From Gerris lacustris (lineage: Eukaryota; Arthropoda; Insecta; Hemiptera; Gerridae), in NCBI GenBank assembly GCA_951217055.1, contig OX578280.1, positions 40,251,628 to 40,315,627 of the forward strand: 64,000 nucleotides of DNA, read 5' to 3'. The position numbers and the translations under genes are program-made. Numbering within the stretch: position 1 is the first letter of the stretch; each line of letters begins with the position of its first letter. The notes under the pieces are model-generated. The model ran no database searches. It had not been told where the DNA came from and saw only the letters and a list, made by a program, of their open reading frames with translations. This document shows, in pieces, positions 11,635 through 23,178 of this stretch.

Positions 11635-12149
11635 CAAGGAAGGAAGTCCTTGGTATAGCAGCCCAGCCCTGAGTCCCCCGAGGAAATAAAGCAAATATAT
11701 CAAGTAAGACATCTATAATTATTATAAATCTAATTGATCAAGCTAGATGACAAAATAGGTTGCTGTACTTTGACTAAGAAGATACAAATTGTACCAGAGG
11801 ATTTTGATGGAGAGAATAGGGTTTTATAAAAAAAGTATTCTGAAATTATATGGAATTTCGAAGGAATGGACTTCAAAGGAAAAAGAAGATATATAGTATA
11901 CTTTTCACTTTCCTGAAATGTAAACTTTAGACAAAAAATTAAAAGCTGAAGAAAATTCTGTTTACATATTGGTACAAAGGTTAAAAATCAAATTTCTCGT
12001 TTAAATATTTACAGTAATCAATATTTTCTGGTGTTCAAGTCTAGATAAGAATATATGAAATATTAGTGTCATTTATAAAAATCATTATAAATCCGATAAA
12101 AGGAATTATTGAATATTTCCGTGCCAAGATGGTTTTCCAAAAATTATAC

Positions 12150-12306
12150 CAAGATATTTTGGTTCATAAAAATTGAACGACAGACAGACCGACACAAGGT
12201 CTGACACGGATTTCTAAATTTAGAAATCAGAAATGTAACAAAAAAATGTTCGTCCCCCAGAACGATTACATAGCTTACGTTACTTTTGGTAAGCTCGGAA
12301 GCAAAA
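12150..12306 (+). repeat. Repeat family B, right-end fragment
   Basis: It contains the GACAGACAGACCGACAC simple repeat, the TCTGACACGGATTTCT block and the terminal TTTTGGTAAGCTCGGAAGCAAA, as in the full-length copies. Confidence 0.8.
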
Positions 12307-12719
12307 ACCTAAGTTGAGATATGATAAACTGCAAGGAAAGTCAAGTTAATATTAAAATGAAGCATGGGAAATTAAAGAATTAAGTTATTATGTTCTGATT
12401 TTTAAGAAATTTGGATGGTGAGTCGAAAGTAGCCTGCAGATAGTCCCAGATTAATTTTAATCCCCTAAGCACATTAAATATTACTAAATTGATTCTTTTA
12501 TTTGAGTAAAAAAGAGCATGTGAATTAAAGCCAAGATATTCTCACTTTACAAGGCCAGAACTCTCACATATGAACTATAGCATATAAATAAGCAAAATAG
12601 CATAAATTATTATTATTATTTGCATATAAATAGCATATAATTTGTTTGTGTATAAGACATTCAGACTCTAAACCATAATTAAGGCTGTCCAAGTCTGTTT
12701 AAATAATAAATATTCAAGG

Positions 12720-12773
12720 GTCGCGTGTCACGTCATTATGTATATACCCTTTAGAATGACGCAACACGAGTAG
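12720..12773. repeat. Imperfect hairpin
   Basis: CGTGTCACGTCATT faces AATGACGCAACACG across about 20 bases, making a 14-bp stem with two mismatches. The function is unknown; it may be a transposon end. Confidence 0.6.
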
Positions 12774-13244
12774 GATAATACCTCTGAGTAATTCCAAAGT
12801 GACGCGTCCAAAATCCAAAACAGTTGAGGTCTGTTAAAATAAAAATATCGATTTTGTAATCAGTTCGTGGTGATAAGGGGCGAGTTCTTCATCCAAAGCG
12901 ATTCAAACAGTTAAAGAAAAAAACTCCAGAAGTGATTTTTATTTCTGATTTTCTCTTTCTCTTGCTTTCTTTCTCGCTTTATTTTTTAAAAAATGAAAAT
13001 TCTTTGATCACAGTTTATTATCAAAGAAATGGGATAAAAGAAAAAGAATATGATTGTGTTTAAGTGGTACTTTAAAAGAAACGAAATGTCTTTGAACCAG
13101 ATTTAAAGATCTCTAATCAGATCTTATCTCCCCTTCCTCACAAATAAAAGCCACATGGTATTCCTTATAAACTTATAATTGTTAAGAGAAATTAATGCTT
13201 ATTTCATATTTAAATCCACAATGGCAAATGTCTAATATATATTA

Positions 13245-13565
13245 TATATTACAACGGTGCGAGACAGCTCAGACAAACTTTCTCATATACGAGTTCATAA
13301 TTATTACATAGCCAAGTATTTTCCATTTATTAGTTTTCGTAGGTACATTTAATTATTATTGAATATTATAATAAAATTTATCATAAAAATAACTTTCTGT
13401 GTACTAAACTTGGTAACTTAATTAAAAAAAAATCGGTCCGAGACAACTCAGACAAACTTTCTCACATACGAGTTCATAATTACTTGGCCCATTATTTTCC
13501 ATTTATTAGTTTTCACGTTGTTTTAGGTACATTTAATTTTTAATGAACATTTCACTGAAATTTGT
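13245..13565. repeat. Two tandem copies of a ~150-bp unit
   Basis: A unit beginning CGAGACAGCTCAGACAAACT and containing CATATACGAGTTCATAATTA and TTTTCCATTTATTAGTTTTC occurs at about 13258-13400. It recurs at about 13437-13560 with small differences. Confidence 0.85.
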
Positions 13566-13654
13566 CATAAAAATAACTTTTTCTCGGAACTATTTTCTCA
13601 GGAACTAGATTTTTCCCGGGAAAACGCCTTCGAATATTTTAATCAAAATCGTCG

Positions 13655-13910
13655 GAGTTTTTGGGGGGTAGCGCCCCCAAATTTGGAGCTAAAATTCATT
13701 TCTCGATTGCACTGTGGGGTATGATTTTTCTGAACATGTATGCCAAATTTTGTCCAAATCGACCCAGTAGTTTAGGCTCCAGGCGTCTGCACAGACAGAC
13801 ATTTTTTAAAAATCCCTTTTTTGGACTTAGGGGACGTCAAAACGTGTAAATCCATCAAAATCGAATTTTCGCGCCATCACAATACTTTCTCTTAATACGA
13901 GAAAGTTAAA
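13655..13910 (+). repeat. Repeat family A, longer copy
   Basis: It carries ATGTATGCCAAATTTTGTCC, AGTAGTTTAGGCTCCAG, a short run of CAGACAGAC, the ACGTCAAAACGTGTAAATCC block and a closing hairpin TACTTTCTC / GAGAAAGT at about 13881-13907. The open frame over it is a shadow of the repeat. Confidence 0.75.
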
Positions 13911-14159
13911 AAAAACTGGATAAAGGAAAACATTTTAGTGTCATACTCGGTTGATTAAAAAAAAAATCTATAAAAGATGTCTGACTGTCTTCTGCGGTAA
14001 GTGGTTCATGGAGAAACTTGGTAAAAAAAAATGGTAAATTCATTTTAGCGTATATTTTATTTTATCTTTTGGAAATAATATTTATGAAGAACAAACAATA
14101 ATTTAATTCCACTTTTAGAAGTGAATCGAGCTCTGAATAATTGTTTTGTTGTTTATATT

Positions 14160-14225
14160 TACTTTCTATTGTTTTATAGAGAGAAAGTATTATTTTGACA
14201 CGAAAATTAGATTTAATTATAAATC
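14160..14225 (-). repeat. Repeat family A, hairpin end
   Basis: TTTACTTTCT and AGAGAAAGTA flank a short AT loop, followed by GACACGAAAATTAGATTT. This is the reverse of the family A terminus seen at 13870-13907. Confidence 0.55.
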
Positions 14226-14354
14226 TGATCCTGCTATAATCACCCTTTGAACTCTTTTTAAATATATTAGTTCTTTATGTTTTTGGGTTTCAATACTATA
14301 TGAAAGTTTTATTATTTTTACTGAGTTGATAAATTATTTTTTTGTTTTGAAGCA

Positions 14355-14460
14355 CTGATGATGGTCTTATGAAGGGTGAAAGCTCCTTCGATAAATAAAG
14401 TAATTTCAATTTACGCGCATCCATAGATTCTCCAATATCTAACAATCAGCCGAAGGATTG
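14355..14460 (+). other. Penelope-like terminal motif (hammerhead-like core)
   Basis: CTGATGATGG, a short spacer and GAAAGCTCCTTCG, then an A-rich AATAAAG run and ACGCGCATCC downstream, match the layout commonly seen at termini of Penelope-like elements. There CTGANGA and GAAA are parts of a hammerhead ribozyme core. Helix II here is weak. This is an inference from motif layout only. Confidence 0.35.
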
Positions 14461-15602
14461 GTTTAAAAGACTACTAGTTCATAAGTAACGAGTCAATTTT
14501 AAATTTTATACTGGTGCAGAAGTAGATATTTTACTAATAGGTTCTATACGCTATTATTCGGTTCGGCAATTCAACCTATAATGTCCCAATCAATATTGGT
14601 TGCAACATTTGAACAGACAGGTCTGTGTTCATTTGCTTCAACGGATTTTCCGTTCCAGACCGTTCGGCTAAACTGTCCGGTACACACATTTAACCATTAT
14701 AATCATCCAACGACCCGGAGTCAGATATTTCCCCGCAATTAATTTATCTTTTATGCAAGTTATAATCAAACTAAATCGAGTTTGTACAACGAAAACAAGT
14801 ATAAAAAGTGCACTCGTCTTTATCAAATCTCCAATTTAAATAGAAGCGAACAAAAAATCGGTCCGGCAAAAATCGAACGAAACTTTCTTCAGTAGAAATT
14901 TAGACATTGCACAGCAGCATTGAGGTAATTTACCCCATAATTTTGGGTACTTTAAAACAACTTTACCTTATCATTACAGTTACTTTGAAGTAACTTTACC
15001 CCGTTGCTTCTATTTTTATCTATGTTTATTTTTGTTTTTAAAACGAATTTCCATTGTTTTGCTTTCATTGGTTATTTTAAAACATTACCCACTATACAAA
15101 TGCATGATATTGAGAAAACCAGTGATTCCCCAACAGCCCAAAATCCTAAAAAGAATAGTTCACGCTCCTTTCTATATTTCTAACTTCACCCTAATCAAAA
15201 ACCTTAAAGTCCCATTCGACCATGACCTAATAATGTAGTTTCTTAATTAAGTGTTTCCAATTTTGGCATAAGTAAATATTATATTAAACTTTACTATATT
15301 TGTTATGTTATTATTATTATTTTTTTTTTTTTTTACTTTTCCTTTTTTGTGAACGACTTAACATTTGTTGAGGTTAAACATTGTTTTAAAAAATAACATT
15401 GCCAAACCCTAGAACACCCGGGAAAACGGTTTGTAATATAAACCCAATGGGAAACAGAGAAGCGCGGCTGTGAAATGCGGGAAACTCGATATTATTACGT
15501 GGAAAAGCCTCTCTCTCGGTACAACACAAACCTACCTCCTTCATCATACTAAATTTGCTAGGGGAAATTACAGTTTTTAGTACCCTCCCACCTAACATCC
15601 TG

Positions 15603-15614
15603 CCCCCCCCCCCC
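15603..15614. repeat. poly-C tract
   Basis: Twelve consecutive C in AT-rich surroundings. Confidence 0.95.
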
Positions 15615-15954
15615 AGGATTGAATTTCTCCTGTAATTACAATGTTCAACCAAACTTGCTTATTTCAACCCTAAAACAGCAAGTTGATAAATTAAATTGAT
15701 GGAGAAAATTAATTAATTGATAATATTTTGTTTTAATTTAATGATATATATATAGGTAGTAATAATTTTCTTTTCTTGTATAAGACTGAATTAGTTAGTT
15801 TGCCTTAATCTTGGAAATTGCTCTTACCAAAAATAAAATTTGAAAAGTAAAATGTGATATTAAGTTACCAGTATGTTCATAAAAAATAAATATTATCAAT
15901 TTTAGGAGAGCTAATATAAGTCATACTTAAAAAAAAAATGAAAAACTATATAGG

Positions 15955-16072
15955 CCAATCAATAATAATGATCAACTAAATAGGTCAATCAAGTAGATTG
16001 TCAACTAAGTAGATCAATCAATAATGATGATCAACCAGGTAGGTAAATCCATAATAATTATCAATAAATATG
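15955..16072. repeat. Degenerate short tandem repeat
   Basis: Variants of a GATCAACTAAATAGGTCAATCA unit recur four or five times with drift, at about 20-22 bp spacing, directly left of the family D element. Confidence 0.6.
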
Positions 16073-16640
16073 TTTATCTACGATTGATACGAAATATAAA
16101 CATTATATCTCTGTTTAGATGCGTAGAAAGTGATTATTTACGTACTTGTATTCATTGCGCATGCGCGTCTCATAGTTCTGAAGTATTCCTCTTCTTTACC
16201 ACGCTAGCGCGGTAAAGAAGAGGAATTCTTCAGCTTTACGCACGATTACCGAGTTTGCTTACATTTAACAAAACTAATTTGCTGTTCTTTTATTAAAGTA
16301 ACTTTTTATATCGAGTTTTTAGTGAAAAACAATGAGTGAATCAAGTGACTTTGACGAAAATGTGGAGAATAAATAATTAATTCGGCAAAAAATACAACTC
16401 AAGAATTAATGCCATCTTTATCAAGAGAGAGATACGAACTTACATACAGCAAGTTAATTTTTTTCTGTATTTATTATTTAAATCTAACAATCGTAGATAA
16501 AGTACGGTAAGCAATTCGTGCGAAAAAAGCATTTTGCATTGCTCGTGTGGTTTTACTACCCTCGCTAACGCTCGGGTGCAAACTCCACACTCGCATGCAA
16601 AATGCTACTTTCCGCACTCGACACGTAATGCACTATTTTT
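16073..16640 (+). mobile_element. Family D transposon (non-autonomous), copy 1
   Basis: An inner pair of inverted repeats, TTTATCTACGATTG at 16073 and CAATCGTAGATAAA ending near 16501, brackets about 430 bp. It is followed by a second foldback segment whose arms contain GCATTTTGCATTGCTCGTGTGG and CCACACTCGCATGCAAAATGC. The same arrangement, reversed, occurs at 41030-41622. Inside, a short frame starts ATG at about 16332 (MSESSDFDENVENK, then stop), acidic like the N-termini of many cut-and-paste transposases. The element therefore looks like the fused ends of an autonomous transposon with the transposase deleted. The superfamily is not identified. Confidence 0.7.
16174..16237. repeat. Long palindrome inside family D
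   Basis: Bases 16188-16223 form CCTCTTCTTTACC, a CGCTAGCG-centred core and GGTAAAGAAGAGG. The symmetry extends outward with GAAGTATT against AATTCTTC, giving arms near 25 bp. The second family D copy has the same region in decayed form. Confidence 0.85.
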
Positions 16641-16744
16641 TTCCAAGCTCAATAACAAACAATTGAGCCAAAGAGATGAGACATGTTTATAGATGTGTAC
16701 TTTACAAATGGTTAAAGCGGGCAATAGTGCTCTGTAACCTCAAA

Positions 16745-16905
16745 GAGCTTAGAAGGGTAGAGAACTTGAAGATGTATGCCAAATTTCGTCAAAATCGGCC
16801 CAAGAGTTTGGGCTCCACAGTTCTGCACAGACGACAGACGAAAGACAAGATGGCAGCAGACATTTTTTTAAAAACACTCACTGTTCCAATTTGATGACAC
16901 GTTTA
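16745..16905 (+). repeat. Repeat family A, variant copy
   Basis: ATGTATGCCAAATTTCGTC, AAAATCGGCCCAAGAGTTTG and CTCCACAGTTCTGCACAGAC are followed by a CATTTTTTTAAAA block, matching 13730-13830. Confidence 0.65.
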
Positions 16906-17589
16906 TATGTTACAGTCATTTAAACATGTGGTCTAATTAAAGTTAAGTGTCAGGAAATCAGCCGTGTTGTCGAATCATTACCCAGTTCATCTTATGTTTT
17001 TAGCTATAGCATGTGAACTGTTTGTATTTAACGTTATTGCGCATTTTATGTGAATGCAACAGTTTTTCTAATAAATTTCTGTAAAATTTGATTTCCAAAA
17101 CTTCAAACCGTTCTATCTATGTCCACACTTGTAAACTCAATCACAGGACTCTCTACATACAATCGAGAACTTAGTTTAAAGACATGTTAAGCTCTTTTTT
17201 TTAAGTTAATTATAATTTTTTTCTATCTCTCTCTTTAACAGAAGAAAAGGCTAAACATGAAAACTTTGGTAGAAAAAAGATATTAAATTAAACTATTACA
17301 TTGTTATATCGTCGGAATCTAAATATTCAGAATTATGAGCTCATAGTCTTTTTATGTTTTGAGGCTAATACAGGAAGATTTTCACATGTTTAAATTCATA
17401 GATAATATACGAATCTGATGAACGCATAATTATTATTTTTCTCTAATTATATTATCCAAGTTGATTAGAAATGCTCTTTTAAGAGGAACTTGACTATCTT
17501 TCTTTAAACATTAATTATCTCTGGTTAGCAATAATTCATATAAAAATGCCATTTTTCAAAACTGGTCTTATTTTCAACTTTTTTTTTTT

Positions 17590-18016
17590 GGTTTCTGTAT
17601 TCTTCATCTTAGTTGTATCTATGCGCAAAATTTGGGGAAGATTAAATGACGGGAAATGGTTCAAAATTGGGGTAATAGGTGTGCGATGAAACTTAAAAAG
17701 CAAAAAAAATTTGACGCCATTTTTTTTTTTTTGGTTTCAGTATTCTTCACCTTAGTTGTATCTATGTGCAAAATGTGGGGAAGATTGAATGACGGTAAGT
17801 GGTTCAAAATTGGGGTAATAGGTGTGCGATAAAACTTAAAAAGCAGATAAATTTGACGCCATTTTTTTTTATTTTATTTTATTTTTTTTTTGGTTTCTGT
17901 ATTCTTCACCTTAGTTGTATCTATGTGCAAAATGTGGGGAAGATTGAATGACGGTAAGTGGTTCAAAATTGGGGTAATAGGTGTGCGATGAAACTTAAAA
18001 AGCAGATAAATTTGAC

Positions 18017-18051
<35 letters not shown>

Positions 18052-18325
18052 GTTTCTGTATTCTTCACCTTAGTTGTATCTATGTGCAAAATGTAGGGAA
18101 GATTAAATGACGGTAAGTGGTTCAAAATTGGGGTAATAGGTGTGCGATGAAACTTAAAAAGCAAATAAATTTTACGCCATTTTGTTTTTGTTTTTATTTT
18201 TTTTGGTTTCTGTATTCTTCACCTTAGTTGTTTCTATGTGCAAAATTTGGGGAAGATTGAATCACGGGAAGTGGTTCAAAATTGGGGAAACGGAAATGTG
18301 CGATGAAACTTACAAAGCAAAGTAA
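17590..18325. repeat. Tandem array of five ~155-bp units with poly-T linkers
   Basis: Units begin GGTTTCTGTATTCTTCACC at 17590, 17733, 17892, 18051 and 18205, so the period is 143-159 bp. Each contains AGTTGTATCTATGTGCAAAA, GGTTCAAAATTGGGGTAATA and GTGCGATGAAACTTAAAAAG. Length variation sits almost wholly in the poly-T linker, which reaches 31 T before the fourth unit. The high identity suggests recent expansion. The minus-strand open frame is a repeat artefact. Confidence 0.95.
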
Positions 18326-18660
18326 TATAAGACCAGTAAAAAGGCAACTTTCAGCTGTATATTGAAATAATCTAAGTTTACATAAATTTAATGAAATATG
18401 TAAAAAATGGAAATAAAATAAAATAATAATAATTTTGAATCAGAATGAAATCGTTTATCTATGCTTTATGCTCCTCCGTTCGACAGGATAAAGTTAAAGC
18501 TAGCAAAAACAACAATCAGGAGATAAGAAGAGATTACTAATAACAATAACACGCATGCGTATTAACAATTATCGGTCTGATTTAACGCCTCCACAAACGT
18601 TTATTAATAGTAACTACTATATGCAGCTTGGGAGCAACACTTGTTATCTCCAAAGTTTAA

Positions 18661-19011
18661 GGCTCTACCGCACTTTAAGGTTAGAAAAATCATTAAAATG
18701 AAAATTTTATTGGTTCTAGGCAAGATATAAAAAATCTAAGTACAGGCTTCATTCCTAACTTTAATTCTGCACAATTTAAGCCCTATTTCAACTCCCTACT
18801 ACAATAAATACGACAACTATTTCAATACAACGAGTTTTATCGTTGTATTGAAATGGCGCCTGTACTATTTATCATAGCAGGTTGAAATAGGGCTCAAATT
18901 ATGCAGAATTATAATTGGGAATGAAGCCTGTACTTAGATTTTTGATATCTTTCTTAGAACCAATAAAATTTGAATTTGACTGTTTTTCTAACTTCAAAGG
19001 GCGGTAGAGCC
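18661..19011. mobile_element. TTAA-flanked foldback element (351 bp)
   Basis: The ends are GGCTCTACCGC and GCGGTAGAGCC, each directly flanked by TTAA (18657-18660 and 19012-19015). The whole element is one long inverted repeat. TTATTGGTTCTAGGCAAGAT pairs with ATCTTTCTTAGAACCAATAA, AGTACAGGCTTCATTCC pairs with its complement, and a perfect 15-bp stem around TCAATACAACGA occupies the centre at about 18818-18855. A TTAA target fits the piggyBac group, but the ends are not the usual CCC-type, so the superfamily is left open. Confidence 0.85.
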
Positions 19012-19099
19012 TTAAGCTACTAATTTGAATCAAAGGTTTTGTACTTCACTCTGTCTACTTATTTAATTTCTTTGCGGTCGGCTATAAATTTTATTAAAA

Positions 19100-19350
19100 A
19101 CATACTAGGTCAGACAGACACATAGATACAAGTGTCAAAGAACAGACGTATAAAATAAATGCTATTAAGAAGTGCTCAGACTGACATTGAGATTCAAGTG
19201 TCAAAGATAAAACGTATAAAATAAATGCTATCAAGAAGTGCACTTGGCCGGACTGACATTAAGAGACAAGTGTCAAAGATAAAAAGAATAAAATAAATGC
19301 TATTAAGAAGTGCACTTGGTCGGACTGGCACAAGGTACAAGGGTCAAAGA
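19100..19350. repeat. Tandem array of about four ~70-bp units
   Basis: The CAAGTGTCAAAGA motif recurs at about 19129, 19195, 19265 and 19337 (the last with one change). Between them lie TATAAAATAAATGCTATTAA, GAAGTGCACTTGG and CGGACTGACATT. The period is 66-72 bp. Confidence 0.9.
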
Positions 19351-20192
19351 TCAGACTTTTTTTCTAAGTACCAATTTCTTTGTTCAAGATTAATTAAAGA
19401 AATTCGCACTATCAAAAATATTGAAGAGTACCTGTACTTTATTATATTACTTGATAAAATTCCATTTCCTTCATATTTGACAGATACGGAAAGAGGTTTT
19501 TGAAAAATAATAATATATCTCACTGAGTTTCGATTTCTTAAAAATCTTTTATTCATAAAGCGTTTTCATCTGTTTTGAAATCCATTCCAAAAGAGATGTA
19601 GACATTTTCTTTTGAGGACCATTTTTTGATTAAAAAAAGACGCTGACATGAAAAAAGAAGTTTCGAAAAAAAAATGCATTCATAAGATCTAAACACGGGA
19701 TCGGAACATTGGGTTAAATAAATACACTGCTATTGAAACCCGGCCTCTCTATTTTGTTCGTAACGGGAAAATACGTAAGGGGAGGAGGAAGGGGGCAGAA
19801 AAGCCTAAAATACAGAGGAAAGTCAAAGCAAGGGTCCGTGAAATATTGTAGGGCACAATAGAAAGCCGAAGAGTGAAATAGCGATGGACCTTTGTTTCGG
19901 GGTTGAAACACCCAGACAAAATAGAGACCCAAATCCTAACAGATTTCTGACCAAAGTAATACTGCCAAACAAAGAAACTAAACCAAAATACAAAAGGAAT
20001 AATGTTCTAACTTCACACAAACTTTAACTTAAACACTACTTTGTTAAGTTGTATAAACATTTATTTAAAAGGTGGGGAAAGGATATTTTAGCTAAAGACA
20101 TTCATATTTATTTAAAAGTTTACAATTATCTATAAAATAGCTATTACACATAAAATTAAAGTTTTGTCTGAACAATTGATCAGAATTGGAAA

Positions 20193-20507
20193 ATGTTTGG
20201 ATTTAATTTCATACATTACGATAACCGAATCCGACCTTACCTGTGTGTCTGGATGTCTTTCGCCAAAGGTCTGAATTTTATAGACGCAACACTGGCTGAA
20301 AGAAACCGATTAATATTCACGCAATGGTGCGTACCGACATGTTGCGCATATTGTAAGGCTTGGTTTCATTGCAAATATTATGTAGAACCGAAGTTATTAA
20401 AATTCACGCTATCTCATAAATTTCAGCGGATGAAAAAAACTGTCCTGCCCTTCGTCACCTGCGTCTCAATATGCGCCTGGGCTTTTTCATCATATACCTT
20501 TTCATAG
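20193..20507 (+). CDS. Unrecognised 104-codon ORF
   Basis: This ATG-initiated frame has a balanced amino-acid mix and a Cys/Trp-rich centre (WCVPTCCAYCKAWFHCKYYV), followed by a basic stretch and a hydrophobic C-terminus. It is one of the longest non-repeat frames in the window outside the Penelope relic. I recognise no domain. Nothing flanking it (splice sites, promoter) is convincing, so it may be an old transposon fragment or chance. Confidence 0.25.
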   Translation: MFGFNFIHYDNRIRPYLCVWMSFAKGLNFIDATLAERNRLIFTQWCVPTCCAYCKAWFHCKYYVEPKLLKFTLSHKFQRMKKTVLPFVTCVSICAWAFSSYTFS

Positions 20508-20971
20508 GGTTATCTTTAAAAAATAATTCATTCTGAACTAATGCGACTGCATTTACTTCTTTTTTAGTTATTTTTACTCATATTATAATATGGAAGATGA
20601 AAGTTTTTGAGGAGAAGTTTTAGACTATTAATATAAATATTTTTATACGCACAAATAACATCATTGCAAGATTAACTTCAACATTGATTACAAAAAGGGA
20701 TCATGAATCGTGCCTAATAATAATATAAGAGGGATTTTTGAGTGTAATAATTAGCTTCCGAGCTGCGATTCACAGGGTATTTTACTTTATACCTACTGAG
20801 AGCAGGCAGACTCGAATGAACACCTCAAATATCTTCCTAACTCCCTGTTCCTATATCTTCCCAACTCGAGTAACGCTAGTTTTTGGTAACGCTTTTCGAG
20901 GTTATGTGCCATAGCCAAGACATGAAAATGTCAAAAGGAGAAAATATTTGTTTAACAGCCGCAGCACCACA

Positions 20972-21090
20972 AGCCACCACAGTGTATCTACTAAAGATAA
21001 AAGCGTGCGGCGTTATCAGCGAATGACTAAGGCTGTAGATAACGCCCCAGGCTTTCATCTTTATAGTGACAACATATATACTGTGATCGC
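20972..21090. mobile_element. Foldback MITE-like hairpin
   Basis: CACAGTGTATCTACTAAAGA and AAAAGCGTGCGGCGTTATC are matched in reverse by GATAACGCCCCAGGCTTTC and ATCTTTATAGTGACAACATA, with CTGTG closing the outer end. The stem is more than 45 bp long with few mismatches and a loop of about 11 bases. It is GC-rich compared with the surroundings. Confidence 0.75.
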
Positions 21091-21674
21091 TCATAGTCCT
21101 GAGGCTGAATAAATATTTTCTCCTTTTTAGTGTAAATATTGCAAAAGATTTTATTTTCCTAAAATTATAATATTATTTTTTTACTTTTTATTCTTCGTCA
21201 CATTAAATCTTATTTTATTTTAACTTCACTTAGCTGTCATTGTTGGTCGCCGTTGTTGAATTTCTGAAATTAAATGTTCTTTTCTAATTTTATGAAATAC
21301 CTTTTCTTTTCTAAAACAGCAAACATTTTTCCATTTTGTAAATTTAGATTTATCGGCTAAAACAAATGATTTTGATAAACAAATGACTGATTATTTTTAT
21401 GTTATCTGAAAAGTGTCTCTCTGTTAAGAGTGAATTCTGATTTTGAAGTAGGTCAAATAAAGGTTAAAATATTTGTCTATAAACGGACAAATCTAGGAGT
21501 GTATGTGGATATTCAAAATTCTAAGTTTGTGACAGAAAAAAGAAAAAAAAAGTTGGAGTAATTAGGCATGAAACTAAAGAAAAGACTTTGCACATAGTTA
21601 AACATGTACTTACTCTTGTTTTTCACATCTAACAGGTTAGTCTTTAACAATTACCTATTTATAATTCAAGGCAG

Positions 21675-21853
<179 letters not shown>

Positions 21854-22108
21854 CTTATCATCTCCCAGACACATTCATTAATTAAAAAAAGCTAAAAACG
21901 AAGAAAAAATGGGGCAGGATGCGCATTTTCCGGGGAAAAAACTTTTCTAATGAGCTTTGAAAAACGGGAAAAGAGGAAAAGGTGTTTAGAAATTCCCTTT
22001 TTGGGGCTCCACAGATATTTGATGAAGCCGTGGGGAGGACGCTATTCAAATCCCTCTCTACACGGGGCAGGAACGGTTTAAAAGGAATGCCAAATTTTGG
22101 GCTCCTCT

Positions 22109-22119
22109 CCCCCCCCCCC
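22109..22119. repeat. poly-C tract
   Basis: Eleven consecutive C. Confidence 0.95.
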
Positions 22120-22420
22120 TTCCAAAGTACTCTTTAATATGGAGTGACATCATCAAGGCCTCGTCAGAAAACGAGAGTACTTCCCCCGTTATTTTAAATC
22201 AAGCCTTGAAGTATCAGTTTTTTTTTTTTTCTTTCTGAAATTTAATAATTTTTTGGAAAAATATTCAGCTAATAAAAAAAGTACACTGACTTTACTTTCA
22301 AGTTCAATTTTTTCTTTCCTTTGAGGCTTTAATTTCATTTTCATCAATATGATTTGTATGTGCATATATTTTAGACAAATAAAGATGAAAATGAGTAAAG
22401 AAAGTTTATACATATATTAG

Positions 22421-22540
22421 TCCAGGAGCGTGCAAAGAGTCTGACTAACATTAAGCTAGAATTTCGTGTACGAGGTAATCTTTTAGTGCCTTTTAATAAT
22501 ATGTGGTCGGCTAAGTTTGTCTGTGGGACATAGCATGGCA
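22421..22540. repeat. Repeat family H, copy 1
   Basis: GTCTGACTAA, GGTAATCTTTTAGTGCC, AATATGTGGTCGGCTAAGTT and TGTGGGACATAGCATGG align with the segment at 29089-29216. Confidence 0.8.
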
Positions 22541-22665
22541 ATAGGCATTTGAAAAAACAAACCAAGTTGATGTTAGTTTCTAACTTGATGGGTTAGTTAT
22601 TTAAATTTTACTCCAAATCAAAATGGTCCCTAGTGACAAACTAACTAAGAATAAAAATAAAAATA

Positions 22666-22775
22666 CCCCTCGTCGAGGAAAATCGAACTCGGGTCAACTT
22701 TTGGTCTAGGGTTGGCTTTACTCTCGGCGAGTAATTTATCCATGAATCTCAGCCACAACAATTGACTTAGTTTAT
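22666..22775 (-). mobile_element. tRNA-derived SINE, copy 1 (diverged)
   Basis: Read on the minus strand it contains GTTGTGGCTGAGATTCATGG as a degenerate A box, then ACTCGCCGAGAGTAAAG. GACCCGAGTTCGATTTTCC follows as a clear RNA polymerase III B box. It has the same order of blocks as the copies at 23086-23178 and 51276-51345. Confidence 0.6.
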
Positions 22776-23085
22776 TATTGAGATTATAGTCAAGAGTTTA
22801 AAAATTACTGATGAAAATTGAATTTTCAAAGTTTATCTTCTCAACTCATAGCTAAAAAGATATTGGTGTAGATATTATAATAATTACTACTAATTACTAT
22901 AATTATACATTATAGTAAATATAACGCATAAAATATAAACGGAATATTTTATTTTTAAAAGCATTACAGTAGAAAAGGAGGACAAACCACTTGTTAGAAC
23001 CTAGCACTTAGGCCACTTCCCAGATCTATATACCGTCAAATCGAATACGGTGAAATCAATAATGAGCAATGTAAATGAAAGTGCC

Positions 23086-23178
23086 ACGGCATGGGATTGA
23101 ACCCGTGACCTCAACCTTGGTTTATAGATGACCGAGTATATGTGCCAATTGTCTTAAGCACCACGGTTACTCTGCATC
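23086..23178 (-). mobile_element. tRNA-derived SINE, copy 2
   Basis: On the minus strand, AACCGTGGTGCTTAAGACAA carries the A box. TACTCGGTCATCTATAAACC lies in the anticodon-arm position, and GGTCACGGGTTCAATCCCAT is a near-consensus B box. Spacing fits a tRNA head of 70-90 bases. It lacks a full acceptor stem, so it is a SINE or tRNA pseudogene rather than a working tRNA. Confidence 0.7.

Noticed and set aside
17874..18164. 96-codon minus frame with a duplicated peptide and poly-Lys
   Set aside because: It is the 155-bp tandem unit and its poly-T linker translated.
17590..18325. Possible CRISPR-like array
   Set aside because: The repeats are directly adjacent 155-bp units without unique spacers, and the genome is eukaryotic.
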